A DNA stretch of 64,000 nucleotides from Chamaecyparis obtusa. Lineage: Eukaryota > Streptophyta > Pinopsida > Cupressales > Cupressaceae. A program made the position numbers and the translations under genes. The stretch's first letter is position 1, and the number at the start of each line of letters is the position of its first letter. Under the pieces are notes generated by a model, which did not search any database, was not told the DNA's origin, and saw nothing but the letters and a program-made list of their open reading frames with translations. Shown one piece after another: positions 11,277 to 23,627 of this stretch. Location: positions 124,001-188,000 of the forward strand of contig BSBK01006386.1 of the NCBI GenBank assembly GCA_027943335.1, written 5' to 3'.

Positions 11277-12997
11277 TATTATCATTTAGTCTTTAATGTT
11301 ATCATTGATGTCAACATGCTATGTGAGTTAATGTCAACTTGATGAAAAAGATTGCAAAAGATGTATGAGAGTATTTGAAGTCTAGTATGCAAGAGAGTAT
11401 CTAAAGTTTGATATGTAGGGAAGATTATTTGAAGTCTGATGTACAAGAAAGAGTATCTAAAGTTTGATATGCTAGAAAGAGTATTAAAAGTACTGTACTA
11501 TTCAATCACATGATTAATATGATGATTGGTGGTGATAACAAGGTTGCATGATGTATATCCAAAAATATGGAAGTATGGGAAGCTACAATATGTAAGAAAG
11601 AGAATTTGAAGTCCTAATTTCAGAATGTTCTATATTCCTCCATATAATAATTTTATCACTTGTGGTGTTGGTACTGTAATCCATGGTTTGTAAAATTTGC
11701 ACTATCATGTTTTCAAGTCCACATAATTTTGGAAGAAGAAGTTGTGTTCTACTATTTGATAATAGAAGACTAGCTGTTAGAAATGGTCAAGATAGTAGAA
11801 TTTTTCAAACTAGCATCTCAGAGTGCATAATTTGGTGGACATGTTTATAACATCTGTGCAATGTTCTATTTTCTATATTTATGTTGGTTTTATCTATAAG
11901 TAAAGATATGTTGTTCTGAGTGAGATATTATTTTGTGTTGGTCTTTGAAATATTTACCTAATTTTGATGAATTGATTTATAAATTTTTGGTTTGGATATG
12001 AGTTAGAGGAAGGGTTAAGAGAATGAAGTAAGTCTTGTTGTGATGTGTTTTTATTATTATGGTGTCATATGCATTGGAGAGTATTTTTGAGCTGACTTTA
12101 TTATGCACTTTAATACTTTTCTACACTAATTGGCATTATTTTTCTATAGTCCATTAGATCAAGATGCAAAATCTTCTAGTACACACTTTATATGCTTTCT
12201 TGTTAGATGTTTTGGATCACACTCAGTAGTCCATCATCAAGAAGAGGAAAGTACATTTTATTTGGGTCCAACATTTAGATGGATATAATAATTGCACTTT
12301 GATGATTCATTTATGAATGATGTGTTTTGATGTATTTGGCTCCTCTTCATCTCTAGGGGTGGAATGTACTAAATCTTTTTCTCATGGTGTCCAAACTTGT
12401 ACAAATATTGTTTATCTTTTTTTGGCTGACCTTGTTGAATTTTTTATGTTCAATCTTTTATATATATGAGTGTAAAAGGAAGAATTGATTGTGGAATTGG
12501 TGCAAATAATGTATGGATCAAATGTAAAGGAAGAGTAATGAAAATGAGGAAGAGAGGGGGTAGAATAGTAAAAATTTGACATAACATTTATTGAGTTTGA
12601 CAAGGATACCCTATATCTTTTCATGTTGTCATTTCTATGTACCTACTAGAAGATTGCATTCTCTTTTGGTAACTTGTGGAGATCTATGTTTTTCACTAAG
12701 GGAGTGTTCTTTAGCTTGCAAGTTCTACATCAAGAGAAGTGTGCTTCTATGGTAATGTACCTAAAATAAATATTGTGAATATTTATTCATATAGTGAGTA
12801 GATTCTCATCATGGTTTTTCCCATATTGGGTTTTCCACATAAATATGGTGTTCATTTGTATGTGTGTTCATTGCAATATCTTTCATTGATGGTTATTTGG
12901 TTTTAAAGTTAATTGATAAGGGTGTATGGTATAATAAGATAAGTTTCTTTATGCATACTAATTCGCCCCCCCTCTCAGCATCTAGAAGTGTTTCACA
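11277..12997 (+). mobile_element. 3' LTR of the truncated copia element
   Basis: A purine tract (AAAAAGGGGGAGA, 11263-11275) precedes the start; the canonical TG appears as TA. The LTR contains the copia-type block GTTTTTCCC...GGGTTTTCCACATAAA near 12811-12843 and ends after a C-run and CTCTCAGCATCT in CACA at 12997. The other boundary of the copia copy is lost. Nothing gene-like lies inside. Confidence 0.65.
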
Positions 12998-14429
12998 TAT
13001 TTTACCTATAGGAAATTGGACATGGTGAAACTATACCAGTAGTTTTGATACCACCCATAGTGTGCCTATAAGAAAATAGGCACAAATCCATAATTTTTTT
13101 ATATTGAAGACCATATGTAGTGTACCTACAATATTAGCTAGTATGGCTACACAATAATGTGTCAAAGAGTAAATTCCTCCCTAACTTTTGAGACATATAA
13201 AAAAAAAAAGTTTGAGGAGGAAAAATTGATTAAACACCTTTATAAAGCATGACATGAATCAACATGATTTTAATGAAGGTAGGATGTTTGACTAAATTTG
13301 TTTTATAATATTTTAAGAAAAAGAGAATAAAAACCATCTTCAATCAAAGTTCCTTCATTGAAAGATACTTAGTTGGAAACCTTCATATGTCTCCCTTTAA
13401 CCTTTTGGTCACACATATTTTGACAATAATGTTGACTTGGGGGAAGTTTTGGACACTCAAACAAAGTCATGACTCAAGTTTTTGCACGACCATAGCTCTT
13501 ACAATATGCTTTCCAAAACATATAATTTATAAAAGAATATTTGACTATATTCTTTTTTATATTTATATTTATTTATGTTCTCCCAAATTTTAAGGTTTGT
13601 GCTCAATGCACATGGAAATATTGTATAAATACAAAAAAAAATTCTAAAAAATATGACCTCTTTTCATATTGAAATCCTTCTTTTAACAAAAATAGTTAAT
13701 TAATTTGGACATATATTAAAATATAACACAATATGGGAAAATATTTATGAATTGTACACAATCTAATGAAAAATTATTAAATTATTCATATATACAACAA
13801 AAAATGGAAGCCCTAGATATTAGCTACTCCACGTGTTCGAGTCAATAATGGATATTTGCGACTCAGTGTCCCAAAATAGTTGATTGGTTTAGTTCTCATC
13901 ATTAATCTTATATAGTACTACGGTCAATAACCCCTTAAAGGTGATGCATTACATAGTTCAATCCTTAATGATGGATTAAGAAACTTTACCATATGTTCAA
14001 ATAATGTGGATTTTAAGGAAAAAAAAGATTTAAACAAGTTAAAGGTTCTTTAAAGAATGACCTTAATAAATATATTTCATAATCATTCTCTTATGTGTTA
14101 TAGAATATCTTTTGCATGTACAGTATCATAGATGGGCCTACACATCTTACTTGATAGAATGACCAACTCATAAGTTGTATGCCATTTTCCATAACATAAT
14201 GTATAACACCACAAATGAACTTACACATCTTATAAGGATCTATAAGACATCTGGAAATATAATGGTAATAATTCTCAAGACTTGCACCCTATTTTGGACT
14301 ATTTAATTAGCACTTACATCTCGAGAAAGTAGCTTTTGTGTTTATGTCATAATGTGCATCACAATGGGGTTAAAATCCCTATTCCAATTTGCAATCTCTT
14401 TATAATAACACTCTCATATATTTCATAGA
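12998..14429. other. no gene seen
   Basis: AT-rich sequence without a supported reading frame, repeat or RNA gene. Confidence 0.4.
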
Positions 14430-14512
14430 ATCTCATCCATACACACACAGACACACAGATACACATAGACACACATAGACACACACGCGCACGCGCACGC
14501 GCACGCGCACGT

Positions 14513-14564
<52 letters not shown>
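14430..14564. repeat. (CA)n / (CGCA)n compound microsatellite
   Basis: CACACAGACA-type repeats lead into an uninterrupted alternating purine-pyrimidine run of about 85 bp (14480-14564). The run includes (GCGCAC) units followed by about 25 CA units. Confidence 0.9.
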
Positions 14565-14566
<2 letters not shown>

Positions 14567-17174
14567 CATGATATAATGCTCTTAAATATGCCATAATTTT
14601 CAGGTCATAAGTTAAATGCCCTTTTCCATGTAAACACATAAAATAACATAAGGGAGTTTGCAAGGTGTATAACTCACCTAGTCCTAAAAATGTGTCACTA
14701 CATAAGATTACATTTTTGATCTACATGGAATATCTCCATCACACTTTTTTCTCTAACATATGACATGGGGTGTTATTTTTGAGACACTTAGTCTTGCACA
14801 TTGGAGATGGAATATTAAGTGGCTTCTAAAACCAAGTCAATATAGTTCATATGAAAATAATCAGATATATAAAAAAAAAACTAAATTATTATGAATAATG
14901 AAAAATAGGAAATCCCTCAAATAATAAATTACTAGAAATAGAGGAAGGGGGGAGCTATGCATAGGATTTTAGAATCATTGGTCATATATTGATCTTTGCC
15001 CCCAAATTTATAATATGAAACTCCATTTTATTCTCTTGTTTAAATTTTTGATCCCTAAGAGGTTCACACCTAAATAAGAGCAATCAAGAATATTTATAAG
15101 AGTGGGAAAAAATGCACTCTGTAAAATAGCCTTTAGGATTTGAGAATTCATCTCTTTATAATGGGGTTTGAAGGAAATGAGAGAAGAATAACTTTACCAA
15201 AAAAACTAAGCTAAGGGACGTAGTTTTCCATAACAAAGACCTTTTAAGACATAGTTAGGAATGTGTAAGATGATACTCATAGAAATATAACAATTAGTCA
15301 TATATTCAAATCTTCATTCAAAAGACACGATGTACAAACGTTACTTCATTGTTGGTTAAGAGAACAAAACATATAAAGTCTACATGACATATAATGTAAT
15401 ATTTGGATATTAACCTTGGGAAGCACCTAAAAGGGTCTAAATAAAGACAAAAATCTCCCAAGGATTACCCAATCTCCTACACCCAAAAACATGGTAGAGT
15501 AATGCACCTTTTGTATAGAGGAACAACAAGGGGCACCAAGAATGGGCTCTTGCTTCTAGATATAAATAAATCCTCTAAGGGTTAGGTGGAAGAATGATAA
15601 CTCCAAAAACTAATTTATTTTTGAGGAGAAGATTGTAAATGATAAAATTTATCGTCTATTCTAGATGCATCATGAGGAGAAAGAAAAATTCATGATCACA
15701 AATACACTTATATGAATAGAAAACAATTGCATCAACATAAGAAAACTAGATCAAACATAAAAGAAATCAACACAAGACACTCCGATTAACAAAAAGAGAG
15801 TCTATAAGAGTAAAGTCCCAATATTTTATAAAGAGAAAATATGCCAAAGATGGAAATTAAGCTCCATAATACTAATGCTACAACATATATTTGTGGTCCA
15901 AAAGCAATGGAGCCCCTTCGAACATAACTTGAAACTTCTATGAATCTACAAGTATTCCCTAAAAGGCCTTATTAGTTTTATTCTAATTCAAGATGAATCA
16001 AATTGAAACAAAAACCAAACAAAATTAATCCTTCATGATAATGCAAGCCTTCATGTTTTATAAAAACAACCTCTAGTATTTCTTGATCAAAATTGATCTC
16101 TTTTTCTTATAAAATTCATTTGCATGCTGAGTAGTTCAACATGTTTTTTGTTTATTCTCTTATGTTGGGAAACAACTGTGTCCCTTTGATTAGTTGGGCC
16201 TAACATGTTTAAAAGTTGTAGATGGAAATAGTCATCATTTTAGTTAGTTAACTAAATATTCATGATGACTACAAAAAATAGGATGATCTCCTCAACATTT
16301 TTCAAAAAGGTCATTTATAAATCTTCTGTGACACAACATATTTTGTAAATTTTTTCTACTAGCAGACCCTCCTTATTGGTGAGAGAGAATGGGACACATG
16401 TCATAAAGACACCTGATAGGAATGAGAGGCTCAAAGCCAAGGTTCTAGGAATCCTTCATGGTTAGAAGAAGAAAAAACATAATTCTTCTCAATAATTTCT
16501 AAAATTTCCACTTCATTTATTTACACCAAGATTTCTTTCAATTGAAGTAGAACCTAGGGTGAAGATGAGGAAGAGAGGCTCATTGATATATTGAAAAAAT
16601 GAGCAAGAGTGGGAATATCTATTTTTAAATGGCACAAAGTGGAATAGACTTGAGGAGGGTGAGATTAAAATGGAAATGATAATGAGCATCTAGCTTGAGG
16701 CTTGTCACAATGTTTTGAGTATGAATTCAATAGATTCTAAGAAATTCTCTATGGGTTAATGTGATAAATCTTCTATGTTAAAATTTCATTTGAAAATGTA
16801 TTCTACTGTTTGTTCTATTGGGAGACCTGGTAATTGTAACATTTAAAAAAAAAAGCTTAATAAAGGTTTCCTTTTATCTATGGTTGAGTTTTTAGGATCT
16901 CTTAAGGTTCTCAAGGATGTTGCAATAATTAGTTTTTTTTCATGTTATAGGAATGTCCAAATGCTTTTCTTTGAATCCCCTTTCCTCCATAGTCCCTTTC
17001 TCTCTTTTGAGAAATGTTTCTTATTCATGTCCTTTGGTGGCCTCTTTGCATATGTTTCTCAAGCCTTATTTGATGGCAGAGCTAGTTTGGTGTTTGAGGT
17101 AACTATTTTAGGAGCTAGAAGGTCAATGGAATCTCATGAAGAAATTCCCAAAGGATCAATTTTTTGGAAAGTCA
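14565..17174. other. no gene seen
   Basis: Anonymous AT-rich DNA. An open frame at 16880-17188 (+) has no recognisable domain and ends where a probable LTR starts; I do not call it a gene. Confidence 0.4.
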
Positions 17175-18366
17175 TTGATGTTAATTGATGTCTAACAATA
17201 TGTGTTGTCATTAAGTTAGATGAATATAGTAGGGTGGTTATTGGTGATTCAGTTTGATGTTTTAGATGATGTGTATTGGAAAGAAACTATGTTAGGTTAG
17301 ATGAATTACATTTGAGAGGTTGAGATATATGAGAGACATTTTGCCTTGTCAGTTTGATTAGAGACAAAGAAGAGGATTTGAAGACATATTAGGTGGAAGT
17401 TTATCTTTCTAATTTTTTGGTATGAATAGATTCATTTGAATTTTTGCTTGGTTACATCATGCAATCACTTTAGTTATTATCTACATAGTTCAAGTATTAT
17501 GGGTTTGAAGTTTGTGCTCAAACTCTTGATTTTGTGGTTCAAGAAATTATCTAAGTGTTGAATCTGTACATCTCTGTTGAATTTGTACATCTCTTTATAA
17601 TTGTGAGATATTATTTTTCTCTTCATTTGTCCACATTTAATCTTATAGGTGTGTTGTTCAAGATTTTGGATGAGTTAGGTGTCAAGTACCTACTATCAAG
17701 TTCTTAAGTCACTATATTTTCTTCATCAAAAGTTATAAGAGTTTGAATGGCATATTACAATTTGTCAGAATAAAGTATTTCAATTGGCTCACTAGAATAC
17801 TCCAATTCTGCTCTAATTATTGATATGACCTTGCAATATTTTTGGGAAGATATTGATGATAGTGTGTTGGAATATTAAGGTGAGTTTTAGAATTGTTAGT
17901 GCTATGGTGCATATTATTTATTATGTTGATGTCATATAGCTGGTCTAGTATGCATAATGTTACCACATTACTAATGATGTTCTTTTGCATTAGCACTTGA
18001 TGATTGATCTCTTCAAGAGGTGTTTTAGAAAGGATGTTGATGATATCTAGGGCCTTGATGTTGGTCCACATGATGATTTTAGTCCCTCACCAATGGTAAA
18101 AAGGTTAACTGTTATAAATATTGATAGTGACATTGATACTAGAACGATTGGGTATATTTCTTCTATTGTAGTTGATCTTGACCTATTCTATTAGATTTAA
18201 GAATGTGTTATGACATGTTTAAAGATTTAATTAAATGCTAGATTGATCTGTAATCTATCTTTTTGGTTGATCCATACACTTGGAGTTGGCCTATTCTAGG
18301 CCACACACTTCATTTGTAAGGTCATGTATAAGTTGACCTAATTGATGATGTTGGATGTTACAAAGG

Positions 18367-18412
<46 letters not shown>

Positions 18413-18917
18413 GGAAGAATAAATCAATTGTGGAAGTGAGAGAGCTAAAGAAAATTTTTGTGATGTATGAATTTGATAAAAATTAGATGATGAAATATGT
18501 AGAGTCAGTATAAGAAAAGAATATGATTTCTTGAAGAAGACTAAACTACCAACATTAGTCAAATCTTTCTTCCATCATATCATGTATTTCATTATAATCT
18601 TATTTTATATTTATTTGAAGAAGTGATCTTTAGTTTGCAAGTACTTTAAATCTTGCCCTAAGATAATGAGTCTTGGTTTCAAGTCTAGTAGTGAGCCACT
18701 GGTAAAACTTGTTTCATATATTGCGACTTTATCCTCACTATAGTTTTTCCCTTGGGTTTTCCACATAAGATCTTGGTTTTCTTATGTGATACATATTGTG
18801 TATGTTCTCTTTACTTTTGTACATCTATTCAAATGTTTTAAAAATTAATGAATGCTTAAATTTTGGTTTATACTGATTCCACTCCCCCCCTCTTAGCATT
18901 TGGGTGTGTTCATCACA
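17175..18917 (+). mobile_element. probable solo copia LTR
   Basis: Starts in a region similar to the start of other copia LTRs here (CATTGATGT...AACA). It contains the block GTTTTTCCCTTGGGTTTTCC near 18746 that is shared with the LTR at 11277-12997, and ends with a C-run, CTCTTAGCATTTGG and CATCACA at 18917, again like that LTR. No primer site follows and no polypurine tract precedes it, so it is probably solo. The start is uncertain by tens of bases. A (CA)n run lies at 18373-18410. Confidence 0.5.
18373..18410. repeat. (CA)n microsatellite
   Basis: About 19 CA units inside the probable solo LTR. Confidence 0.9.
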
Positions 18918-19682
18918 ATCACTTTCTCATCTACGTTGTATCTAGCACCAACTATGGTTGGTAAGATTATATTTGTATGCATCCTTAGTTTTTTTATTGA
19001 TAAAATAATTTCCATGTTTGAACATTCACTTGGGAGCTAGGCCAAATATTAATGTGTTTCAAAAGTGGGCTTAGTGGAAATGGAATCATACAAACCATTT
19101 AAAGGTTTAAAATCTGAGGGAGCATTTATTTTTCATACCTTTTTTTACATGGGGCTTCTCAAATTAATAATGGTTTATCAACAAGGTAGGTTTATTCCTT
19201 AGTAAATATGCACTAGGCTTTGATCCTAATAATTAAGTTCCAATAATATTTGTATGTAGGTTAGGCTTCCTACTTTCTATTAATATAATAGTTGGGGGAG
19301 GACTTGTTGGAAAATCCTAATCCTTTTGGATAGGGTTTGATGATGGATACAATCGCTAGACATAGGAAAAGATTAATGTTCTCTAGATTCTATGTTATTA
19401 TGTAAGTTGACAAATTACTCCCATCTATGATCACTTTATCCTCTAAACTAGGGGATTGTGTGTAACAAATTTTCTTTAAGGGTTTTGTAACAATTTCTCA
19501 TATATACCTTGGAGCTCATCATGCAACAAAGCGCTCTTGAGAATTAGGAGATTATAAACTATCTAGATGAAAAAATACCATGGGAAATCTTCTCGACCTC
19601 TTGTTAAGGATGTAAGTATATAATATACCAAATGTATGTTAGCCACATAAATAGTCCCCTATAACACTTAACCTTTTCCTAC
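18918..19682. other. no gene seen
   Basis: Anonymous AT-rich DNA between the probable LTR and the minisatellite. Confidence 0.4.
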
Positions 19683-19920
19683 ACCTGTCACTTGGCCTTC
19701 AGTACCCTTCGACACTCGTCACCCTTTGACACCCTTCCACACTTGGAACCCTCTAACACCCTTCGTCACTCAACCTTTGGCACCCTTCGACACTTGGTAC
19801 CCTCTAACATCGGCCCTTTGACACTCGACACCCTATGACACCCTTCGTCACTCAGTACCCTCAGGCTTTGGTACCCTTCGACATCCTTTGACACTCTACC
19901 TTTGGTACCTTCAACACTCT
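19683..19920. repeat. degenerate minisatellite, about 16-bp unit
   Basis: Variants of ACCCTTCGACACTCG and TACCCTCTAACACCC repeat about 14 times with many substitutions and small length changes. The tract is richer in C than its surroundings. Confidence 0.75.
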
Positions 19921-19929
19921 CAATTGATA

Positions 19930-20514
19930 TGATTCAGCTATATGTTTCACATATGCCAAATATTTTATTGTTGATAACTAAAGTCTCAATACAAAGCACA
20001 CACCAACAACTGGAATGAATTGCTAAGAACATAGAATTTGCATTTTCAAATTATATATCTTAGGTCACATCAAATTAGTCTTCAAGTGAAGACTTAACAA
20101 ATTTGGAGCACAATGTGAAATATTAGAATGATATTTCCAATGATAGACTAGGGTGAGGACTGACTCCCACTGAAACTACGAATATATACTAAGGAGGGTC
20201 TTCCACCTCCAAAACTGTAAGCAACCAAACCACCTTCAGCCTCTAGCTTTCGATGATACAAAGAAGACTTCAAATACATTCCATGATCTTTTACAATGCC
20301 ACTTGTCATCTCCTTATAAAGGCCTCCAAGAAGTGTCTAGAAAGTTACAATATGTCATAGGCTAACATTATTTTTATTAATTTATTATAATGGCCCCTTT
20401 ATTTAATAGTTAAATAAATTAATTAAATAAGTTCTTATGATATTATTTTGAATTTTAGGACCAATTAATTAATTAGCTTAATTAAGTCACATTATTAAAA
20501 TTGGGGACATTACA
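19930..20514 (-). mobile_element. probable solo LTR (TGTAATGTCCCC type)
   Basis: On the minus strand the tract starts TGTAATGTCCCC at 20514. An AT-rich part follows, then a TATA-like box (CTTTATAAGG at 20321-20312), and then a U5-like part. No internal domains are adjacent. The 3' end (near 19930) is a guess. Confidence 0.4.
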
Positions 20515-20744
20515 AAGTATGACCTCTTAGAAGAGTTGCATGAGGATCATAAAGAAAAGGAATTTGAGGAACAAAGGGGTTTTGAGGAGACTCAAGTTAT
20601 ATCTAGCCTTGTGAATATTGCATGAAGTTCGTAGAATCCAAATAGAGAAATTAGGGTGATGGGATCAAGAGAGAATCATTTCCCTTTGCTTCTTTCTAAT
20701 TCAAGAGATAATATTAAACTAGGAAGACTAGCTAGGTAGGAACT

Positions 20745-20955
20745 ACTGGAAGGAGTTATTTAGTGCTCTTTAGAACATTTTGATTTAAAATCATCTTAAT
20801 AAGGTTGGACTTTTATGGTTCATGGGTTGTATGGTTTGAGGGTTTTGTTTATTAGCTAATTTTTTGAATTCATTTTATTACTTGTTCCTTGTCACTAATT
20901 AACTTTTTTTTGTTGTTATTAAAAATTAATTTTTTAGAAGATCCAAATATTTTAA
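20745..20955 (+). repeat. dispersed repeat, copy 1
   Basis: About 200 bp matching 22985-23220 by eye: GGAGTT, then TTAATAAGGTTGG, then ACTTGTTCCTTGTCACT, then TTGTTATTAAA. Together the two copies bracket the peptide gene. The family is unknown. Confidence 0.65.
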
Positions 20956-21611
20956 ACATAAAACTATGAAGCCCCTTACAAGCTAGATTAACAATTCAAA
21001 AAGAAAAAATGAATTTAATTAATTCAGAATGATTTGAAACCAAACCACTCTTAAACCATCTTCTCTTTAATACAACAAAAATCTCTCTAAATTAAACTAT
21101 CTTATCACATTATTCTTTCACTTTAAGAAAACTTTATTGATCTATCATTCCAACTTTATAAAATAAAAGTAATGATTAGGCCCTTTCAATACTCTACCTT
21201 GTCAAATTCTAATCAAAATTTGATTCAAACAGAGAAAACTATAGATTCCTTCCTCTCCTCTTCTACATATATACGCCCTCTTATCAAGTACAAAACCACC
21301 ATTATTATAGCGTAGAATGTTAATTATTCCCGTATCTTAACTTTTCTTAGTTATCATTGGAAGTTTCGAAACAACTCATATTTTGTTTTCCATTACATTA
21401 CTGTAACAAATCATAGCCACGAAAAATCAGCAAATACTGGAGATTGAATGTATTGTTGATTAAGTCCCGTGATTTCCCACAACTATTATGATGGCCAGAA
21501 TTCCAAAATGTTACGAGGGATGATTAGGATGTAAAGTGACATAATTAGAATAAAATATCCCCCCTTTGAAAAACATGATCATATTGCTGTTTTTTTGACA
21601 TTGAGAATGAC
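20956..21611. other. no gene seen
   Basis: AT-rich flank upstream of the minisatellite and the peptide gene. Confidence 0.4.
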
Positions 21612-21851
21612 ATTCACCTTGATATATATATCATTCCTCTCTCATAAGAAGGTACATACATTCACCTTTGTTTTATGTATATCTCATCATTCTTCTCTCA
21701 TAAGATCATAGGAGCTACATACATGCATTCACCTTTTTTATATATATCTGATCATTCCTCTCTTATTAGGAGGTATATACATTCACCTTTTCTTTTATAT
21801 ATATATTTCATCATTCTTCTATCATATGAACATAAGAGCTACATACATACA
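21612..21851. repeat. minisatellite upstream of the peptide gene
   Basis: Four units start with ATTCACCTT at 21612, 21660, 21727 and 21781. They carry an ATATAT core, TCATCATTC or TGATCATTC, and TCTCATAAG-like parts. Units 1 and 3 are short (about 50 bp) and units 2 and 4 are long (about 70 bp), so the array is really two copies of a roughly 120-bp dimer. It ends about 540 bp before the start codon. Confidence 0.8.
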
Positions 21852-22393
21852 TTTGCATCCATAATGAGCATCCTTCTAAAGGTCCCCAGATGGGCATATA
21901 TCTAATGCAAGACATGTTGATATATGTAATTGGTGGGTTGTCACTCTTCAACATTTGCACTGTTGAAAGTAGTTAAATGTGGACTTTCAATACATTACCA
22001 CATGGGTAATTGACAAAAGAACTAAGACACTTGACCTGGTTATGATTTTGAATACAAGCCCTGCCAAAAGAATCGAACCCTAAATCTAGACCCAAAACAA
22101 AAATGATTGAGAAAAAGTCAAGTCATGATTAAAAATATTAAATTTCATTGGAGACCCAACATTCAACAGTTGAGGAACACCCATCATGACAATCTTCTCA
22201 CATTCAAAGCAGTGAAGTGTTGAATATTGCTGTAAAGTAGAGTTGTGGCGCCTTTTGTCTTTGATTGCTTTGTATCCATTGACCTCTTACTTGTCATACA
22301 TTTGGCTTGATCTGATTGTAATTTCAGGTCACATGGATTATGGATAATAGCTTGTGGTTGTTATGTTCACACTATTCTTTTTCCCCCCTTGAG

Positions 22394-22618
22394 ATGGATT
22401 TCAGAGTGAAGGGATTGTGGGTGTTTCTCATCTTGTTATTTCTTGCCAACCATAGCAATGGATTGAATCAAGTCTTCAAGAAAACACCTCTGAGTCACTG
22501 TGGTGACAGATGTGATGCTGCCTTTCATACCATGTTGCCTAAGGATCCAGTCCCTCCTTCAGGACCAAGCCCATTTCAAAACTATGAGCCTCTTTCAGAA
22601 GAAAATCATAACAGATAG
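22394..22618 (+). CDS. IDA-like (IDL) secreted signal peptide precursor
   Basis: 74 codons. Residues 1-23 form a signal peptide (MDFRVKG, a run of Leu/Phe/Val/Ile, then a small-residue end NHSNG), which sends the precursor to the secretory pathway. A short variable region follows, with KK and two Cys (CGDRC). Then comes PKDPVPPSGPSPFQN at about residues 48-62, which fits the EPIP motif of the INFLORESCENCE DEFICIENT IN ABSCISSION-like family (consensus about PIPPSGPSKRHN). In other plants such peptides are cut out, hydroxylated at proline, and bind HAESA-type receptor kinases to control cell separation and defence. The usual basic residue and His before the final Asn are here Phe and Gln. An in-frame ATG at 22340 would add 18 residues, but I chose 22394 because the hydrophobic segment follows directly. 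A possible 5'UTR intron end (TTTCAG) is at 22327. Single exon and no stops. Function is inferred from the motif. Confidence 0.7.
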   Translation: MDFRVKGLWVFLILLFLANHSNGLNQVFKKTPLSHCGDRCDAAFHTMLPKDPVPPSGPSPFQNYEPLSEENHNR

Positions 22619-22825
22619 TATTCTGTGCATTCTAATGGTGATGCTCAATGGATGGATCCCTTCTGCCAGAAGAAAAGAGGCTTACAAGCTCTGAAATAGG
22701 TCTATGATTGGAGATTAGGTAAATCTGTATCTATTTTTTCTTTGGTGATTTATAGTGGCTCTGGCAAATTAGATTGTTTGGTGCCTTTGTTTGTCCACAG
22801 TGATTATGGTGGAAAAGCCAATACT

Positions 22826-22982
22826 GTTTTCAGCTAGCTTGAAGCTCTGGATTGGATTTTATGATAAGCATAGTCTTAGTATTTTGATCTGAATTGTAAA
22901 TTCAATATACTATTAAACAAAACTTGAGTTGAAAAAAGGTGGTCAAGCAACTTACTTATGCACAGGGAGCTACCAATACCAT
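22826..22982. repeat. 3'-flank duplication, copy 1
   Basis: From CTGTTTTCAGCT to GGGAGCTACC. It matches 23450-23627 by eye with scattered substitutions and short indels. Confidence 0.75.
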
Positions 22983-22984
22983 TC

Positions 22985-23220
22985 ATGGCAGGAGGAGTTG
23001 TTCAATGCTCCTTGGAACATTTTTGTTTCAAATTGTCTTAATAAGGTTGGGCTTTTGTGTTTCATGAGTTGTATGCTTTGTTTTTTTTCTTGAGCTCCTT
23101 AGGATGTGGAGCTAATGCTTTGCTGATATTTTGCATTTTTTTTCATTGCTTGTTCCTTCTCACTCTTTGATAATTTTTAGTTATTGTTAAAGGTGGGTTT
23201 TTGGAAGAACCTAAATTCTA
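22985..23220 (+). repeat. dispersed repeat, copy 2
   Basis: Second copy of the repeat at 20745-20955. It lies directly after 3'-flank copy 1 and before the SINE-like unit. Confidence 0.65.
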
Positions 23221-23325
23221 GGCATTGGCCTGCAGTACAGCGCTTGCTACTTCTATGTATAATAGCTCGATCTAGAGTTCAATTCCCGAAATAAGAACTT
23301 AAATAAACTTAATATAAAAAAAACC
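23221..23325 (+). mobile_element. SINE-like (tRNA-derived) remnant
   Basis: A-box-like TGGCCTGCAGT (23226), then B-box-like GAGTTCAATTCC (23275) about 50 bases later, then an A-rich tail (AATATAAAAAAAA). The spacing suits a pol III promoter of a tRNA-derived SINE. No clear target duplication. Confidence 0.45.
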
Positions 23326-23449
23326 AAACTCTTTTACAAAGCAAGGAGGGTAACACTATAAATCCCAACAAAATCACAAAGAGTAATACAGAATCTATCT
23401 ACATTATTATTATATAACAACAAGAAGCAAAACCTTAGTATTTTGATCT

Positions 23450-23627
23450 GTTTTCGGCTAACTTGAAAGCTCTGGTTCATGGATTTTATGATAAGCAGAG
23501 TCTTGGCATTTTTATCTGAATAGTAAATTCAATACACTCTTAAACAAAGCTTGAATTGGAAAAATAGAATTTTGGGCACAAGGTGGTGATTTACTTTACT
23601 TTTGTACAGGGAGCTACAATGCCATTC
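23450..23627. repeat. 3'-flank duplication, copy 2
   Basis: Second copy of 22826-22982, offset by about 620 bp. The intervening DNA holds the dispersed repeat and the SINE-like remnant. Confidence 0.75.

Noticed and set aside
14359..14663. Val-Cys and Ala-Arg repeat frames (-)
   Set aside because: They are translations of the CA/CG microsatellite.
16880..17188. 102-codon open frame (+)
   Set aside because: No domain, no homology that I recognise, and it runs into the start of a probable LTR.
22500..22694. Overlapping 64-codon frame at the peptide gene
   Set aside because: It overlaps the IDL-like frame in another phase and lacks a signal peptide or motif.
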